Shown here in pieces: positions 56,510 through 64,000 of a DNA stretch of 64,000 nt (position 1 is the stretch's first letter; every line of letters starts with the position of its first letter). A model generated the notes under the pieces. That model worked only from the letters and a program-made list of their open reading frames with translations, was not told the DNA's origin and did no database searches. This stretch comes from Acidaminococcaceae bacterium (GTDB lineage Bacteria > Bacillota > Negativicutes > Acidaminococcales > Acidaminococcaceae): contig CALXRU010000003.1 in NCBI GenBank assembly GCA_944390935.1, positions 40,915-104,914 of the forward strand, in the 5' to 3' direction. Position numbers and translations under genes: made by a program.

Positions 56510-58048
56510 CGTTGCAGGCGGTTTGGTTGTGTAGTCAAACAGCACGCGGTTGATGTGTTTTACTTCGTTTACTATTCTGTTGGCTGCGGTGGTGATGGTT
56601 TCTGGCGGCAGCATGGTTACTTCGGCCGTCATAAAGTCGGTGGTGGTTACGGCACGCAGGGCAATGGCATAATCGTAAGTACGTTCGTCGCCCATTACGC
56701 CAACGCTGCGCATATTGGTCAGCGCTGCAAAATACTGGCTGGGGCGCTGTGCCAGCGGCAGTTTGTCAACTTCTTCGCGGTAAATGTAATCGGCGTCCTG
56801 CACAATGGCAACCTTCTCCGCCGTTACGTCGCCGATAATGCGGATGGCAAGGCCCGGCCCCGGGAACGGCTGGCGCGTTACCAGATATTCCGGCAAGCCA
56901 AGCTCGCGCCCTGCCTGGCGCACTTCGTCCTTAAACAGGTCGCGCAAAGGCTCAACAATTTCTTTAAAATCTACAAAGTCGGGCAGGCCGCCTACGTTGT
57001 GGTGGCTCTTAATAGTTGCCGATTCGCCGCCGAGGCCGCTTTCAACAACGTCCGGGTAAATGGTGCCCTGTGCCAGATAATCGACGGCGCCGATTTGTTT
57101 GGCTACTTCTTCAAACACGCGGATAAATTCTTCGCCGATGATTTTACGCTTGCCTTCCGGCGCGGTTACGCCTGCCAGCTTGCCGTAAAAGCGTTCGCGC
57201 GCGTCCACGCAGATAAAGTTAATATCAAACTGTCCGCCTTCGCCGAATACGCTGCAAACTTCTTCGCGTTCGTTTTTGCGCAGAAGGCCGTGGTCTACAA
57301 ATACGCAGGTAAGCTGCTTGCCGATGGCTTTGGCCAGCATTGCCGCGCAGACGCTGCTGTCTACGCCGCCGCTTAAAGCGCACAGCACTTTGCCGTCGCC
57401 GATTTTTTCTTTCAGCTCCTGCACCGTTTCTTCAACAAAGCTGTCCATTTTCCACGTTCCGGCGCAGCCGCACACGTTATAAACAAAGTTGCTCAGCATT
57501 TTGGTGCCGTTGTCGGTGTGCAGCACTTCTGGGTGGAACTGCACGCAGTACAAGCCGCGGCTTGTATCTTCTGCCGCCGCTACCGGGCAGTTGGGGGTAT
57601 GTGCCGTAATTTTAAAGCCGGGCGCAGCGGTTTCAATATAATCGTTATGGCTCATCCAACAAACATTCTGTGCCGGTATGCCCTTAAACAGCAGGCTTTC
57701 CGTATCAAAATCAACCAGCGTTTTGCCGTATTCGCGCTCCGGCGCTTTGCAGACATGGCCGCCCAGCATGTGCATCATCAGCTGGCTGCCGTAGCAGATG
57801 CCAAGTACAGGCACGCCCAGTTCGTAAATTTCCGCGCTGATAGTGGGCGAATCCTCAAGGTAAGCGCTGTTAGGCCCGCCGGTAAAGATAATGCCTTTGG
57901 GGTTTTTGGCTTTTATTTTATCAAGGCTCTGCCTGTAAGACATAATTTCGCAGTAAACGCCGCTTTCCCTTACACGGCGCGCAATCAGCTGGTTGTACTG
58001 ACCGCCGAAGTCAATAACTAAAATCATTTCCTGGTTGTCGGTTTTCAT
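56495..58048 (-). CDS. guaA: GMP synthase (glutamine-hydrolysing)
   Basis: 517 residues, standard length. The N-terminal class I glutamine amidotransferase domain has C85 in GICYGSQLM, with FHPEVLHT. The ATP-pyrophosphatase domain has [14 protein letters not shown], and the C-terminal dimerisation domain ends [11 protein letters not shown]. It converts XMP to GMP. AGGAGG precedes the ATG. Its 3' end is a known landing site for genomic islands and is used as such here. Confidence 0.97.
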   Translation of the reverse strand: MKTDNQEMILVIDFGGQYNQLIARRVRESGVYCEIMSYRQSLDKIKAKNPKGIIFTGGPNSAYLEDSPTISAEIYELGVPVLGICYGSQLMMHMLGGHVCKAPEREYGKTLVDFDTESLLFKGIPAQNVCWMSHNDYIETAAPGFKITAHTPNCPVAAAEDTSRGLYCVQFHPEVLHTDNGTKMLSNFVYNVCGCAGTWKMDSFVEETVQELKEKIGDGKVLCALSGGVDSSVCAAMLAKAIGKQLTCVFVDHGLLRKNEREEVCSVFGEGGQFDINFICVDARERFYGKLAGVTAPEGKRKIIGEEFIRVFEEVAKQIGAVDYLAQGTIYPDVVESGLGGESATIKSHHNVGGLPDFVDFKEIVEPLRDLFKDEVRQAGRELGLPEYLVTRQPFPGPGLAIRIIGDVTAEKVAIVQDADYIYREEVDKLPLAQRPSQYFAALTNMRSVGVMGDERTYDYAIALRAVTTTDFMTAEVTMLPPETITTAANRIVNEVKHINRVLFDYTTKPPATIEFE

Positions 58049-58148
58049 ACGGCTCGTCCTCCTGTAAAAAAATTTACGTTTCTTTATCCTTTAATTTTAC
58101 AATAATAAGTGTAAAAAAGCAAACAAAACGCCCGCTGTGCCGCGCAAA

Positions 58149-58775
58149 TCAGCCCTCTTTGGCAATAACGCGGAAGTTTTCATCAATAGCGCCCGTAAGC
58201 AGCTTACGCAAAAGCCCGCACCTGCCGGGGACGACTTCCACCGTGCCCTCCAGCACGTCGATTAGCGGCTGCATTTCCTTCGCCACGGCAGCAACGTCAT
58301 ACACGCCGGTGTCGATGATATAAAAATGCTCAAAGCCCTTAAAAATCTGGCGCAGCCACGCCTCACCCGCTTCTTTGCCTTTAGCAGCAATCTGCTTTTC
58401 AAGGTTCAGCTCGCCCTCTTTCATCGTCGTCCACCAGCTTTCCGTCATAAAAATGCCATTAGGCGCGCGGTTAATGCTTTTAACATCGTCGCCGCTCAGC
58501 AAAAGGTCAAGGCAATCGCGCGTTTTGGGTATTACAAGTTCCGCCGTTGTTGCACGTAATTTGGCAGTACCGCCGCCGCAGCCGCTTACGCAGATTAAAA
58601 TTCTGTCCACATTATCAAAGCTGTCGATGGTGTTCTGCAAATATTCCGCCAGCTCCTTCGGGTCGGCATGAAGCCGCCGTGGCAGAAAATACACCGGCGT
58701 ATCAAGTTTATGTTCGGCCAGAATATGCTGAATTTCTTTTTTCAGCGTCGGGCACGATAAAATTACTTCCTTCAT
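58149..58775 (-). CDS. DUF1638 family protein
   Basis: 208 residues from ATG 58775 (AAGGAG upstream). KEVILSCPTLKKEIQHIL, the VSGCGGGTAKLRA loop, ELVIPKTRDCLDLLLSG and FMTESWW are typical of DUF1638. The family has no confirmed function; homologues occur beside corrinoid or methyltransferase genes in anaerobes. Conserved cysteines in SCP, GCGGG and RDC may bind metal. Likely monocistronic, downstream neighbour guaA is 100 bases away. Confidence 0.82.
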   Translation of the reverse strand: MKEVILSCPTLKKEIQHILAEHKLDTPVYFLPRRLHADPKELAEYLQNTIDSFDNVDRILICVSGCGGGTAKLRATTAELVIPKTRDCLDLLLSGDDVKSINRAPNGIFMTESWWTTMKEGELNLEKQIAAKGKEAGEAWLRQIFKGFEHFYIIDTGVYDVAAVAKEMQPLIDVLEGTVEVVPGRCGLLRKLLTGAIDENFRVIAKEG

Positions 58776-58884
58776 TATATGATGCTCCTTCAAAACAGTT
58801 TATATAATAAGTATAGCACAATGCGCGCGGCGTTGAAATGTATAAAAAAACAGTTTTATTTTTTATAAACAGCCGTATTATAAA

Positions 58885-58913
58885 TTGTTTATTACAGCGC
58901 GTTGTGATATAAT
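58885..58913 (+). promoter_or_regulatory. Promoter of the deacetylase-ABC operon
   Basis: TTGTTT (58885-58890), a 17-base spacer and TATAAT (58908-58913), about 60 bases before the first gene. Confidence 0.7.
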
Positions 58914-58979
58914 TTTAGCGTTAATAAAAATACAGCTGCACGGTTTTAAAATGCACGTTGTAACAGGAGGCAACAAAAA

Positions 58980-59846
58980 TTGATCACCTTAAAAAACGGT
59001 GACGGTATAAAATGGCCGCAGGGCAAGCGCATTGCCGTACTGCTGACCTTTGATTTTGACGCCGAATACCTGCGTTATTCCGTAACGGGGCAAAAAACGC
59101 TGGGCTTTTCGGATATTTCGCGCGGACAGTACGGGCCGCACGAAGGCTTAAAGCGCTGCCTTGACATGCTGGCGCGCCAGAACATTAAAACAACCTTTTT
59201 TGTGCCGGGCATTGTGGCAGAACGCTACCCGGACGAAGTAAAACAAATCGCTGCTGCGGGGCACGAACTTGCCTACCACGGCTACGCGCACGACGCAACC
59301 ATCGGCATCCCCGAAACGGAGGAAGAAGCCAATATGGCAAAGGCCGAGGCGATACTTGAAGCCATCAGCGGCAAAAAAGTAATTGGCCACCGCGCCCCGC
59401 TTGATACCTTGCAGACCTACGGCGTTAAACTGATGCAAAAACGCGGTTATTTATACAGCAGCACCTTAAAGGACTGCGACTGGGCCTACATCCACGAAGG
59501 TGAGCACCCTGTTGTGGAACTGCCGACTGAACCCGGCTTTGACGATTTTTCATTCTTTTATTTTTCGTACGCCGATGCGCACACCATTACCTGCAGCTAC
59601 CCGGCAGAATATGTTTACAACATGTGGAAGGACGCCTTTGACGAACTGGCAAACGAGGGCGACAAAATTATGTGCCTTAAGCTGCACCCGCAGCTGATTG
59701 GGCGCTCAAGCCGCATCCGCATGCTGGAGCGACTGGTGCTTTACATGCGCCAAAACGGTGCGTGGATTGCCGGCTGCGAAGAAGTTGCGCGCTATGTGCT
59801 GGCGCAAAACGGAAAGGAGGCTGACGCCGATGCTGTGGCCAAATAA
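58980..59846 (+). CDS. NodB-fold deacetylase / imide hydrolase-like protein, copy 1
   Basis: 288 residues, starting at TTG nine bases after AGGAGG. The fold motifs are LLTFDFDAEYL (motif 1 with catalytic Asp), AYHGYAHD (metal-binding H-x-x-x-H), HRAPLDTLQTYG (motif 3) and LKLHPQLIGR. There is no signal peptide, so it is cytosolic. This places it with PuuE-like allantoinases, cyclic-imide hydrolases and the HpPgdA type rather than exported chitin or peptidoglycan deacetylases. Copy 2 overlaps it by 17 bases. Substrate inferred only by family and neighbours. Confidence 0.85.
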   Translation: MITLKNGDGIKWPQGKRIAVLLTFDFDAEYLRYSVTGQKTLGFSDISRGQYGPHEGLKRCLDMLARQNIKTTFFVPGIVAERYPDEVKQIAAAGHELAYHGYAHDATIGIPETEEEANMAKAEAILEAISGKKVIGHRAPLDTLQTYGVKLMQKRGYLYSSTLKDCDWAYIHEGEHPVVELPTEPGFDDFSFFYFSYADAHTITCSYPAEYVYNMWKDAFDELANEGDKIMCLKLHPQLIGRSSRIRMLERLVLYMRQNGAWIAGCEEVARYVLAQNGKEADADAVAK

Positions 59847-60651
59847 CAAACGCCTTGCGCTGATGCTTTCTTTCGATATCGACGCCGAAACGCTGTGGCT
59901 TACGCGCAACGAAATCAATAAAAACCACCCCGCCAACCTAAGCCGCGGGCTGTATTCCGTAAAGCAGGGCATTCCCCGCATTTTGCGGATGCTGGAAGAA
60001 GAAAACCAGCACGCCACCTTTTTTACCACGGCCTACACGGCAGAGCTTCACCCCGAAGTTATTAAGTGCATTGCCGCCTGCGGGCACGAAATTGCCTACC
60101 ACGGCTACCTGCACGAAGTTTACGATACTTACGAAAAAGAAAACGCGCTGATGGAAAAGGTTGAGGGCATTTTTACCAATCTTATCGGCAAACGCCCCAT
60201 TGGCAACCGCGCGCCTGACGGCTATGTGTATGATTTTCACCTGCAGCTGTGGCTGGACAGGGGCTATATTTATTCCTCCAACTGGCGCGATAACGACGGG
60301 CCGTTCCTGCACAAAATCAACGGCAAAACCGTGCCTATTGTGGAGCTGCCGAAGGACGGCATTGTGGACGACACCAGCTACGACATGTACACCATTCAGG
60401 CGCCAGAACACCACTACCTGCGCAGCGGTCGCGAGATGACCGCCATCTGGATGGAAGAATTTGACGGGCTGGCGGACGAAGGGCGCATGATGAATTTTGT
60501 AATGCACCCGCAGTTTATCGGGCGTCCGGGTTATGTGCGCGCCCTGCGCGATTTTATCCGCTACGCAAAGGACAACGGCGCATGGATTTGCACCGACGAA
60601 CAGGCCGCGCGCTGGTTTCTGGCGCAGAACGGCTTTACGGAATATGCGTAA
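59830..60651 (+). CDS. NodB-fold deacetylase / imide hydrolase-like protein, copy 2
   Basis: 273 residues from ATG 59830 with AAAGGAGG at good spacing; the longer open frame upstream runs inside copy 1. Motifs LMLSFDIDAETLW, AYHGYLHEVYD, NRAPDGYVYDF (His of copy 1 replaced by Asn) and VMHPQFIGRPGY parallel copy 1, so this is an old tandem duplicate. Also cytosolic. The pair may form a heteromer or act on two related substrates. A weak hairpin AGGC-GTAA-GCCT with T-run (60654-60669) follows, probably allowing partial read-through to the ABC genes. Confidence 0.85.
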   Translation: MLWPNNKRLALMLSFDIDAETLWLTRNEINKNHPANLSRGLYSVKQGIPRILRMLEEENQHATFFTTAYTAELHPEVIKCIAACGHEIAYHGYLHEVYDTYEKENALMEKVEGIFTNLIGKRPIGNRAPDGYVYDFHLQLWLDRGYIYSSNWRDNDGPFLHKINGKTVPIVELPKDGIVDDTSYDMYTIQAPEHHYLRSGREMTAIWMEEFDGLADEGRMMNFVMHPQFIGRPGYVRALRDFIRYAKDNGAWICTDEQAARWFLAQNGFTEYA

Positions 60652-60696
60652 TCAGGCGTAAGCCTTTTTATAAAAAAGATGAGAGGGGTTTTAATT

Positions 60697-61533
60697 ATGT
60701 TTAGCAAAAAACTGACGAAAAAATTACTGGCATTTGGCGCTGCGGCAATGCTTTGTTTTGCGGTAGCAGGCTGCGGCGGCAGCGATAAGGCCGATGCACC
60801 GAAAGAAGCGGCAAACGGCAAGCTGACTATCGCTATTAACGCCACCTTCCCGCCGTTCGAAAGCGTTAAGGAGGGCACGCACGATTATGTAGGCGTCGAT
60901 ATCGACATTGCCCGTTATATCGGACAGAAAATGGGCAAGGAAGTTACCTTTACCGACATGAAGTTTGCTTCTCTTGTGCCGACCTTGCAAAGCGGCCGCG
61001 CCGATATGATTGTTTCGGCCATCAGCCCGACCGACGAGCGCAAGGAAGTGCTGGATTTTACCGAACCGTACTACTTCCCGATGAAAGCCATTATCTGCCA
61101 GAAGGGCGCGGGCTACGACAGCTTTGATAAACTGAAAGGACAGAAAGCGGGCGCTTCCATGGGCACTACTTATGTGCAGGAGCTGAAAGACGCAGGCGGC
61201 ATTGACGTTGTGGAACTGGACAACACCCCGCTGGTTGTGCAGGATATTTTGAACGGACGCCTGGCAGCAGGTTTGTTTGACGCAGCACAGGCAGCAGTTT
61301 TCATCAGCCAGAACGACAAGCTGGAAATGCACACGCTGAACCTGCCGATTGTTTACGCCGACACCTTTGCCATTGCCCTGCCGAAAGGCTCTAAAGACGT
61401 TGCCACCGTGGACGGCATTTTAAAAGAGATGCAGGCTAACGGCGAAATGCACAAAATTTTGGTTAAGCACCTTGGCGAAACGGCAACCCAGCAGTACGAA
61501 GAAGCAGTTGCCAAACTCGAGATTGCAAAATAA
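60697..61533 (+). CDS. Amino-acid ABC transporter substrate-binding lipoprotein
   Basis: 278 residues from ATG 60697 (GAGGGG upstream). Lipoprotein signal ends AVAGC, then an SBP_bac_3 domain: KLTIAINATFPPFESV, YVGVDIDIARYIG, PTLQSGRADMIVSAISPTDERKEVLDFTEPYY, GASMGTTYVQEL. This family binds polar amino acids, opines or similar small solutes. The deacetylase and racemase neighbours suggest a cyclic or D-configured amide-type solute. Followed by an attenuating hairpin that would make it more abundant than the membrane parts. Confidence 0.92.
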   Translation: MFSKKLTKKLLAFGAAAMLCFAVAGCGGSDKADAPKEAANGKLTIAINATFPPFESVKEGTHDYVGVDIDIARYIGQKMGKEVTFTDMKFASLVPTLQSGRADMIVSAISPTDERKEVLDFTEPYYFPMKAIICQKGAGYDSFDKLKGQKAGASMGTTYVQELKDAGGIDVVELDNTPLVVQDILNGRLAAGLFDAAQAAVFISQNDKLEMHTLNLPIVYADTFAIALPKGSKDVATVDGILKEMQANGEMHKILVKHLGETATQQYEEAVAKLEIAK

Positions 61534-61540
61534 ACCAAAA

Positions 61541-61572
61541 CCCGGCAGCGGCTATCCCTGCCGGGCTTTATC
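61541..61572 (+). terminator. Intra-operon attenuator
   Basis: CCCGGCAG/CTGCCGGG with a 9-base loop, then a weak T-run CTTTATCTT. Between binding protein and permease, a common place for partial termination. Confidence 0.75.
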
Positions 61573-61587
61573 TTAAAGGAGTAAGTT

Positions 61588-62244
61588 ATGCTTGATTTTT
61601 CCGTTTTGGACCCATACCTGCCGCTCTTGGCTTCCGCAGTATGGATTACCATTAAATTTACGTTTTTCTCCACGCTCATCGGCTTTTTGGGCGGCTTCAT
61701 TTTAGCGCTCATCACGCTTTCGCACAACAGGCTGTTTTCGTTCCTCGCCAAAGCGTACATTTCCGTGTTCCGCGGCACGCCGCTTTTAGTTCAGCTTATG
61801 CTGATTTATTTTGCCACGCCGCAGCTGACGGGCTACACCATCAGCGCGCTGGAAGCAGGCGTACTGTCCTTCGGGCTTAACTCCGCCGCTTACATTTCGG
61901 AAGCGCTGCGCGGCGGCATTTTATCCGTTGACCGCGGCCAGTGGGAAGCGTCGATGTCGCTCGGCGTACCGACGCACCGCTTTATTCTGGACGTTATCCT
62001 GCCGCAGGCGATTAAAAACGCCCTGCCCTCGCTCGTCAACGAAAGCATTATGCTCTTAAAGGATTCCAGCCTTGTTTCCGTTATCGGCGTGGCCGACACC
62101 CTGCGCTGGGCGGATTTGATTCAGGCTAAAACTTTCCGCGCATTTGAGGCGTTCATCGTCGCCGCAGCCGTTTATTATGTGCTGGTAATGCTGCTCAACC
62201 TTCTGGGCGCTTACCTCGAAAGGAAGGTGCGCGTAAGTGATTAA
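61588..62244 (+). CDS. Amino-acid ABC transporter permease
   Basis: 218 residues with five expected membrane helices. The His/Glu/Gln permease signature is present: FRGTPLLVQLMLIYF, SAAYISEALRGGILSVDRGQWEASMSLG (EAA loop). It overlaps the ATPase gene by eight bases. As a single permease it should form a homodimer, as GlnP-type importers do. Confidence 0.94.
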   Translation: MLDFSVLDPYLPLLASAVWITIKFTFFSTLIGFLGGFILALITLSHNRLFSFLAKAYISVFRGTPLLVQLMLIYFATPQLTGYTISALEAGVLSFGLNSAAYISEALRGGILSVDRGQWEASMSLGVPTHRFILDVILPQAIKNALPSLVNESIMLLKDSSLVSVIGVADTLRWADLIQAKTFRAFEAFIVAAAVYYVLVMLLNLLGAYLERKVRVSD

Positions 62245-62962
62245 GGTTGAACATTTGGCCAAAAGCTTTGGCAATTTGCAGGTTTTAAAGGATATTTCGC
62301 TCACCATCAACAAGGGCGAAGTTGTGACGATTATCGGCCCATCCGGCAGCGGCAAAAGCACCCTGCTGCGCTGCTTAAATTTATTGGAACGCCCCGATAG
62401 CGGCAAAATACTGTTTGACGGCACCGACATTTTAAGCGGCAAGGTTAAAATTGAAGACATCCGCAAAAATGCGTGCATGGTGTTCCAGCATTTTAATTTG
62501 TTTGCCAACATGACGGCGCTGCAAAACGTGGCTTACGCGCCGCGCGTTGTTAACGGCTTAAGCCGCGCCGAAGCAGAAGAAAAAGGCTTAAAACTGCTTA
62601 AAACAGTTGGTCTCGGCGACAAGGCTGACCAATACCCCAGCCGCCTTTCGGGCGGACAAAAACAGCGCGTTGCCATTGCCCGCGCCATGGCGATGGAGCC
62701 GGAAGTGCTGCTTTTGGACGAACCGACGTCGGCGCTGGACCCGGAAATGGTTAAAGAAGTACTGGACGTTATCAAAGGGCTGGCCAACACCGGCATTACC
62801 ATGGTGCTGGTTACGCATGAAATGGGCTTTGCCCGCGACGTATCGGACGTTATCCACTTCATGGACGAAGGCTATCTGATTGAAAGCAACTCGCCGAAAG
62901 AATTTTTTGCCAACCCGCAGACTGACCGCGCGCGCAAATTCTTATCGACGATTTTATCGTGA
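62237..62962 (+). CDS. Amino-acid ABC transporter ATP-binding protein
   Basis: 241 residues, GTG start inside the permease gene. Walker [10 protein letters not shown], signature [14 protein letters not shown], Walker [15 protein letters not shown] and switch His in [10 protein letters not shown]. GlnQ/HisP-type ATPase powering the importer. Its stop is eight bases before the racemase-like gene start. Confidence 0.96.
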   Translation: MIKVEHLAKSFGNLQVLKDISLTINKGEVVTIIGPSGSGKSTLLRCLNLLERPDSGKILFDGTDILSGKVKIEDIRKNACMVFQHFNLFANMTALQNVAYAPRVVNGLSRAEAEEKGLKLLKTVGLGDKADQYPSRLSGGQKQRVAIARAMAMEPEVLLLDEPTSALDPEMVKEVLDVIKGLANTGITMVLVTHEMGFARDVSDVIHFMDEGYLIESNSPKEFFANPQTDRARKFLSTILS

Positions 62963-62970
62963 GGCACATG

Positions 62971-63693
62971 ATGAAAATAATGATTATCAACCCGGACTGC
63001 GGCGTTACGGAAGAAGCTATGGCTCTGCGCTGCCGCATTTTGCAGCAGTACGTCGCGCAGGATACGGAGCTTTATATGGCGTGCCCGCAAAACAGCGGCG
63101 TGGAAATTAACTCCGCGCTGGACGTAGCGCTGGCCGCACCGGAAATTGTAAATATCGCCGTGGACGCGCAGAACGCAGGTTTTGACGCTGTGGTGCTGTA
63201 CTGCTTCAGCGACCCCGCTATTGAAGCCTGCCGCGAAGCACTGCGCATACCCGTTATCGGCGGGGCGCAGGCTGCTTGTTTATCGGCGCTTAACGTGTGC
63301 CGCAGCTTTGGCGTAATGCTTGCTGACGAGCTGCGCCTCCCGGAGAAAAAACGCTTTTTGCGTACGCTCGGCGTAGACCCTTCATGTATAACGCAAATTG
63401 CCGCTGCCGATATGCGCGGCGTTGACCCGTGGCAGAACCGCGAGCTTGCACTGGCGCGCCTTGCAGAGTGCGGGCAGCAAATGGTTGCCGACGGCGCAGA
63501 AGCAATCGTGCTTGGTTGCCTGTCGTTTTTAGGCTTGGCGCAGCCGCTGGCAGAAATGCTGGGCGTGCCCGTCATCGACCCCGCCATTGCCGCCGTATGC
63601 ACCGCCGAAAGCACCGTCCGCCAGAATCTCCTTACCAGCAAAATCAGCTATCCCCTGCTGTGTAATTTAGCAAAAGAACGGATTGTGGAATAA
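62971..63693 (+). CDS. Aspartate/glutamate/hydantoin racemase family protein
   Basis: 240 residues from ATG 62971; another ATG lies one codon earlier. GAGG precedes it. MKIMIINPDCG, VVLYCFSDPAIEACREAL (first catalytic Cys region), GGAQAACLSAL and the second Cys in IVLGCLSFLGLAQPL match Asp/Glu/hydantoin racemases, with a Cys pair doing proton exchange. Last gene of the deacetylase-ABC operon. Likely racemises the transported solute or its hydrolysis product. Confidence 0.88.
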   Translation: MKIMIINPDCGVTEEAMALRCRILQQYVAQDTELYMACPQNSGVEINSALDVALAAPEIVNIAVDAQNAGFDAVVLYCFSDPAIEACREALRIPVIGGAQAACLSALNVCRSFGVMLADELRLPEKKRFLRTLGVDPSCITQIAAADMRGVDPWQNRELALARLAECGQQMVADGAEAIVLGCLSFLGLAQPLAEMLGVPVIDPAIAAVCTAESTVRQNLLTSKISYPLLCNLAKERIVE

Positions 63694-63710
63694 AAGTTAA
63701 TAATTAAAAC

Positions 63711-63747
63711 AAAACCACCCCGCTGTATAAACAACGGGGTGGTTTTT
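63711..63747 (+). terminator. Operon terminator after the racemase-like gene
   Basis: AAAACCACCCCG/CGGGGTGGTTTT with a 12-base loop and T-run. Confidence 0.92.
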
Positions 63748-63832
63748 ATCAGGGGAAAGGTTCTATGAAAAATTTTGAAAGGATGGTTTGTTTTATCAGG
63801 CGTAAGCCTGTGTTTATTTTAGCTGATGTTTA

Positions 63833-64000
63833 TTACATCATGCCGGGCATGCCGCCGCCCATGGGCATTGCCGGTGCTGCTGCTTCTTTGGCAGGTTTGT
63901 CGGCAACGATGGATTCGGTAGTGAGAATCATAGCGGCAATGCTTGCTGCATTTTGCAGTGCGCTTCTGGTAACTTTGGTCGGGTCAACGATACCGGCTTC
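63833..64000 (-). CDS. groEL: Chaperonin GroEL, C-terminal end only
   Basis: Read leftward, 55 codons are visible before the stop at 63833. They include [33 protein letters not shown] and the Gly-Met tail MGGGMPGMM, the hallmark end of GroEL. The gene continues past the right edge. A small hairpin AGGC-GTAA-GCCT (63798-63809) lies after the stop. Confidence 0.97.
   Translation of the reverse strand, partial: EAGIVDPTKVTRSALQNAASIAAMILTTESIVADKPAKEAAAPAMPMGGGMPGMM

Overview
The window (64 kb, about half G+C outside one AT-rich block) looks like a chromosome segment of a diderm Firmicute of the class Negativicutes, with a Phascolarctobacterium/Acidaminococcus-like anaerobe as my best guess. 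The genus is inferred from gene content only. A two-partner-secretion outer-membrane transporter (left edge) implies an outer membrane. The SAM-I riboswitch, ANTAR two-component pair, GerMN lipoprotein, split glycine decarboxylase (gcvPA/gcvPB) and holin-like type I toxin are Firmicute traits.

Layout. 0-4.4 kb: outer-membrane transporter (partial), an atypical response regulator with a PAS protein, and metQ under a SAM-I riboswitch. 4.5-11.3 kb: a leftward block with malic enzyme plus two-subunit fumarase, then phosphoesterase, RdgB, a histone-deacetylase-like enzyme and a hydantoinase/oxoprolinase. 11.4-16.9 kb: rightward P-type cation ATPase behind a long leader with its own small ORF and terminator, then PAP2 phosphatase, GNAT, hydrolase and Dtd. 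17-21 kb: leftward ATP-grasp ligase, CofE-like ligase, thioesterase, a type I toxin-antitoxin pair, and DUF3842. 21.1-28.9 kb: HAD phosphatase, then a complete glycine-cleavage operon (gcvT-H-PA-PB-lplA-lpdA). 28.9-39.8 kb: small redox-fold protein, Nudix-GNAT fusion, ANTAR regulator/kinase pair, a DnaA-box cluster, the tsaD-rimI-tsaB-tsaE operon, cell-wall amidase, Nnr, AcpS, TSCPD and YbjQ proteins.

39.8-56.5 kb is accessory, AT-rich DNA in two parts. The left part (39.8-45.1 kb) carries a methylase fused to a DpnII-type nuclease, a second DNA methylase, a DUF262 protein and Mrr. The right part (45405-56509) is a complete integrative mobilizable element bounded by identical 20-bp repeats, inserted at the 3' end of guaA. 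It carries a tyrosine integrase, repressor with twin palindromic operators, a small HTH protein, Rep_3 initiator with iterons, MobC/MobA with a candidate oriT, and type I hsdM/hsdS with a recombinase but no hsdR.

56.5-64 kb: guaA, a DUF1638 protein, two tandem NodB-fold deacetylases, an amino-acid-type ABC importer, a hydantoin/Asp-Glu racemase-like protein, and the 3' end of groEL.

No tRNA, rRNA or CRISPR array was recognised.
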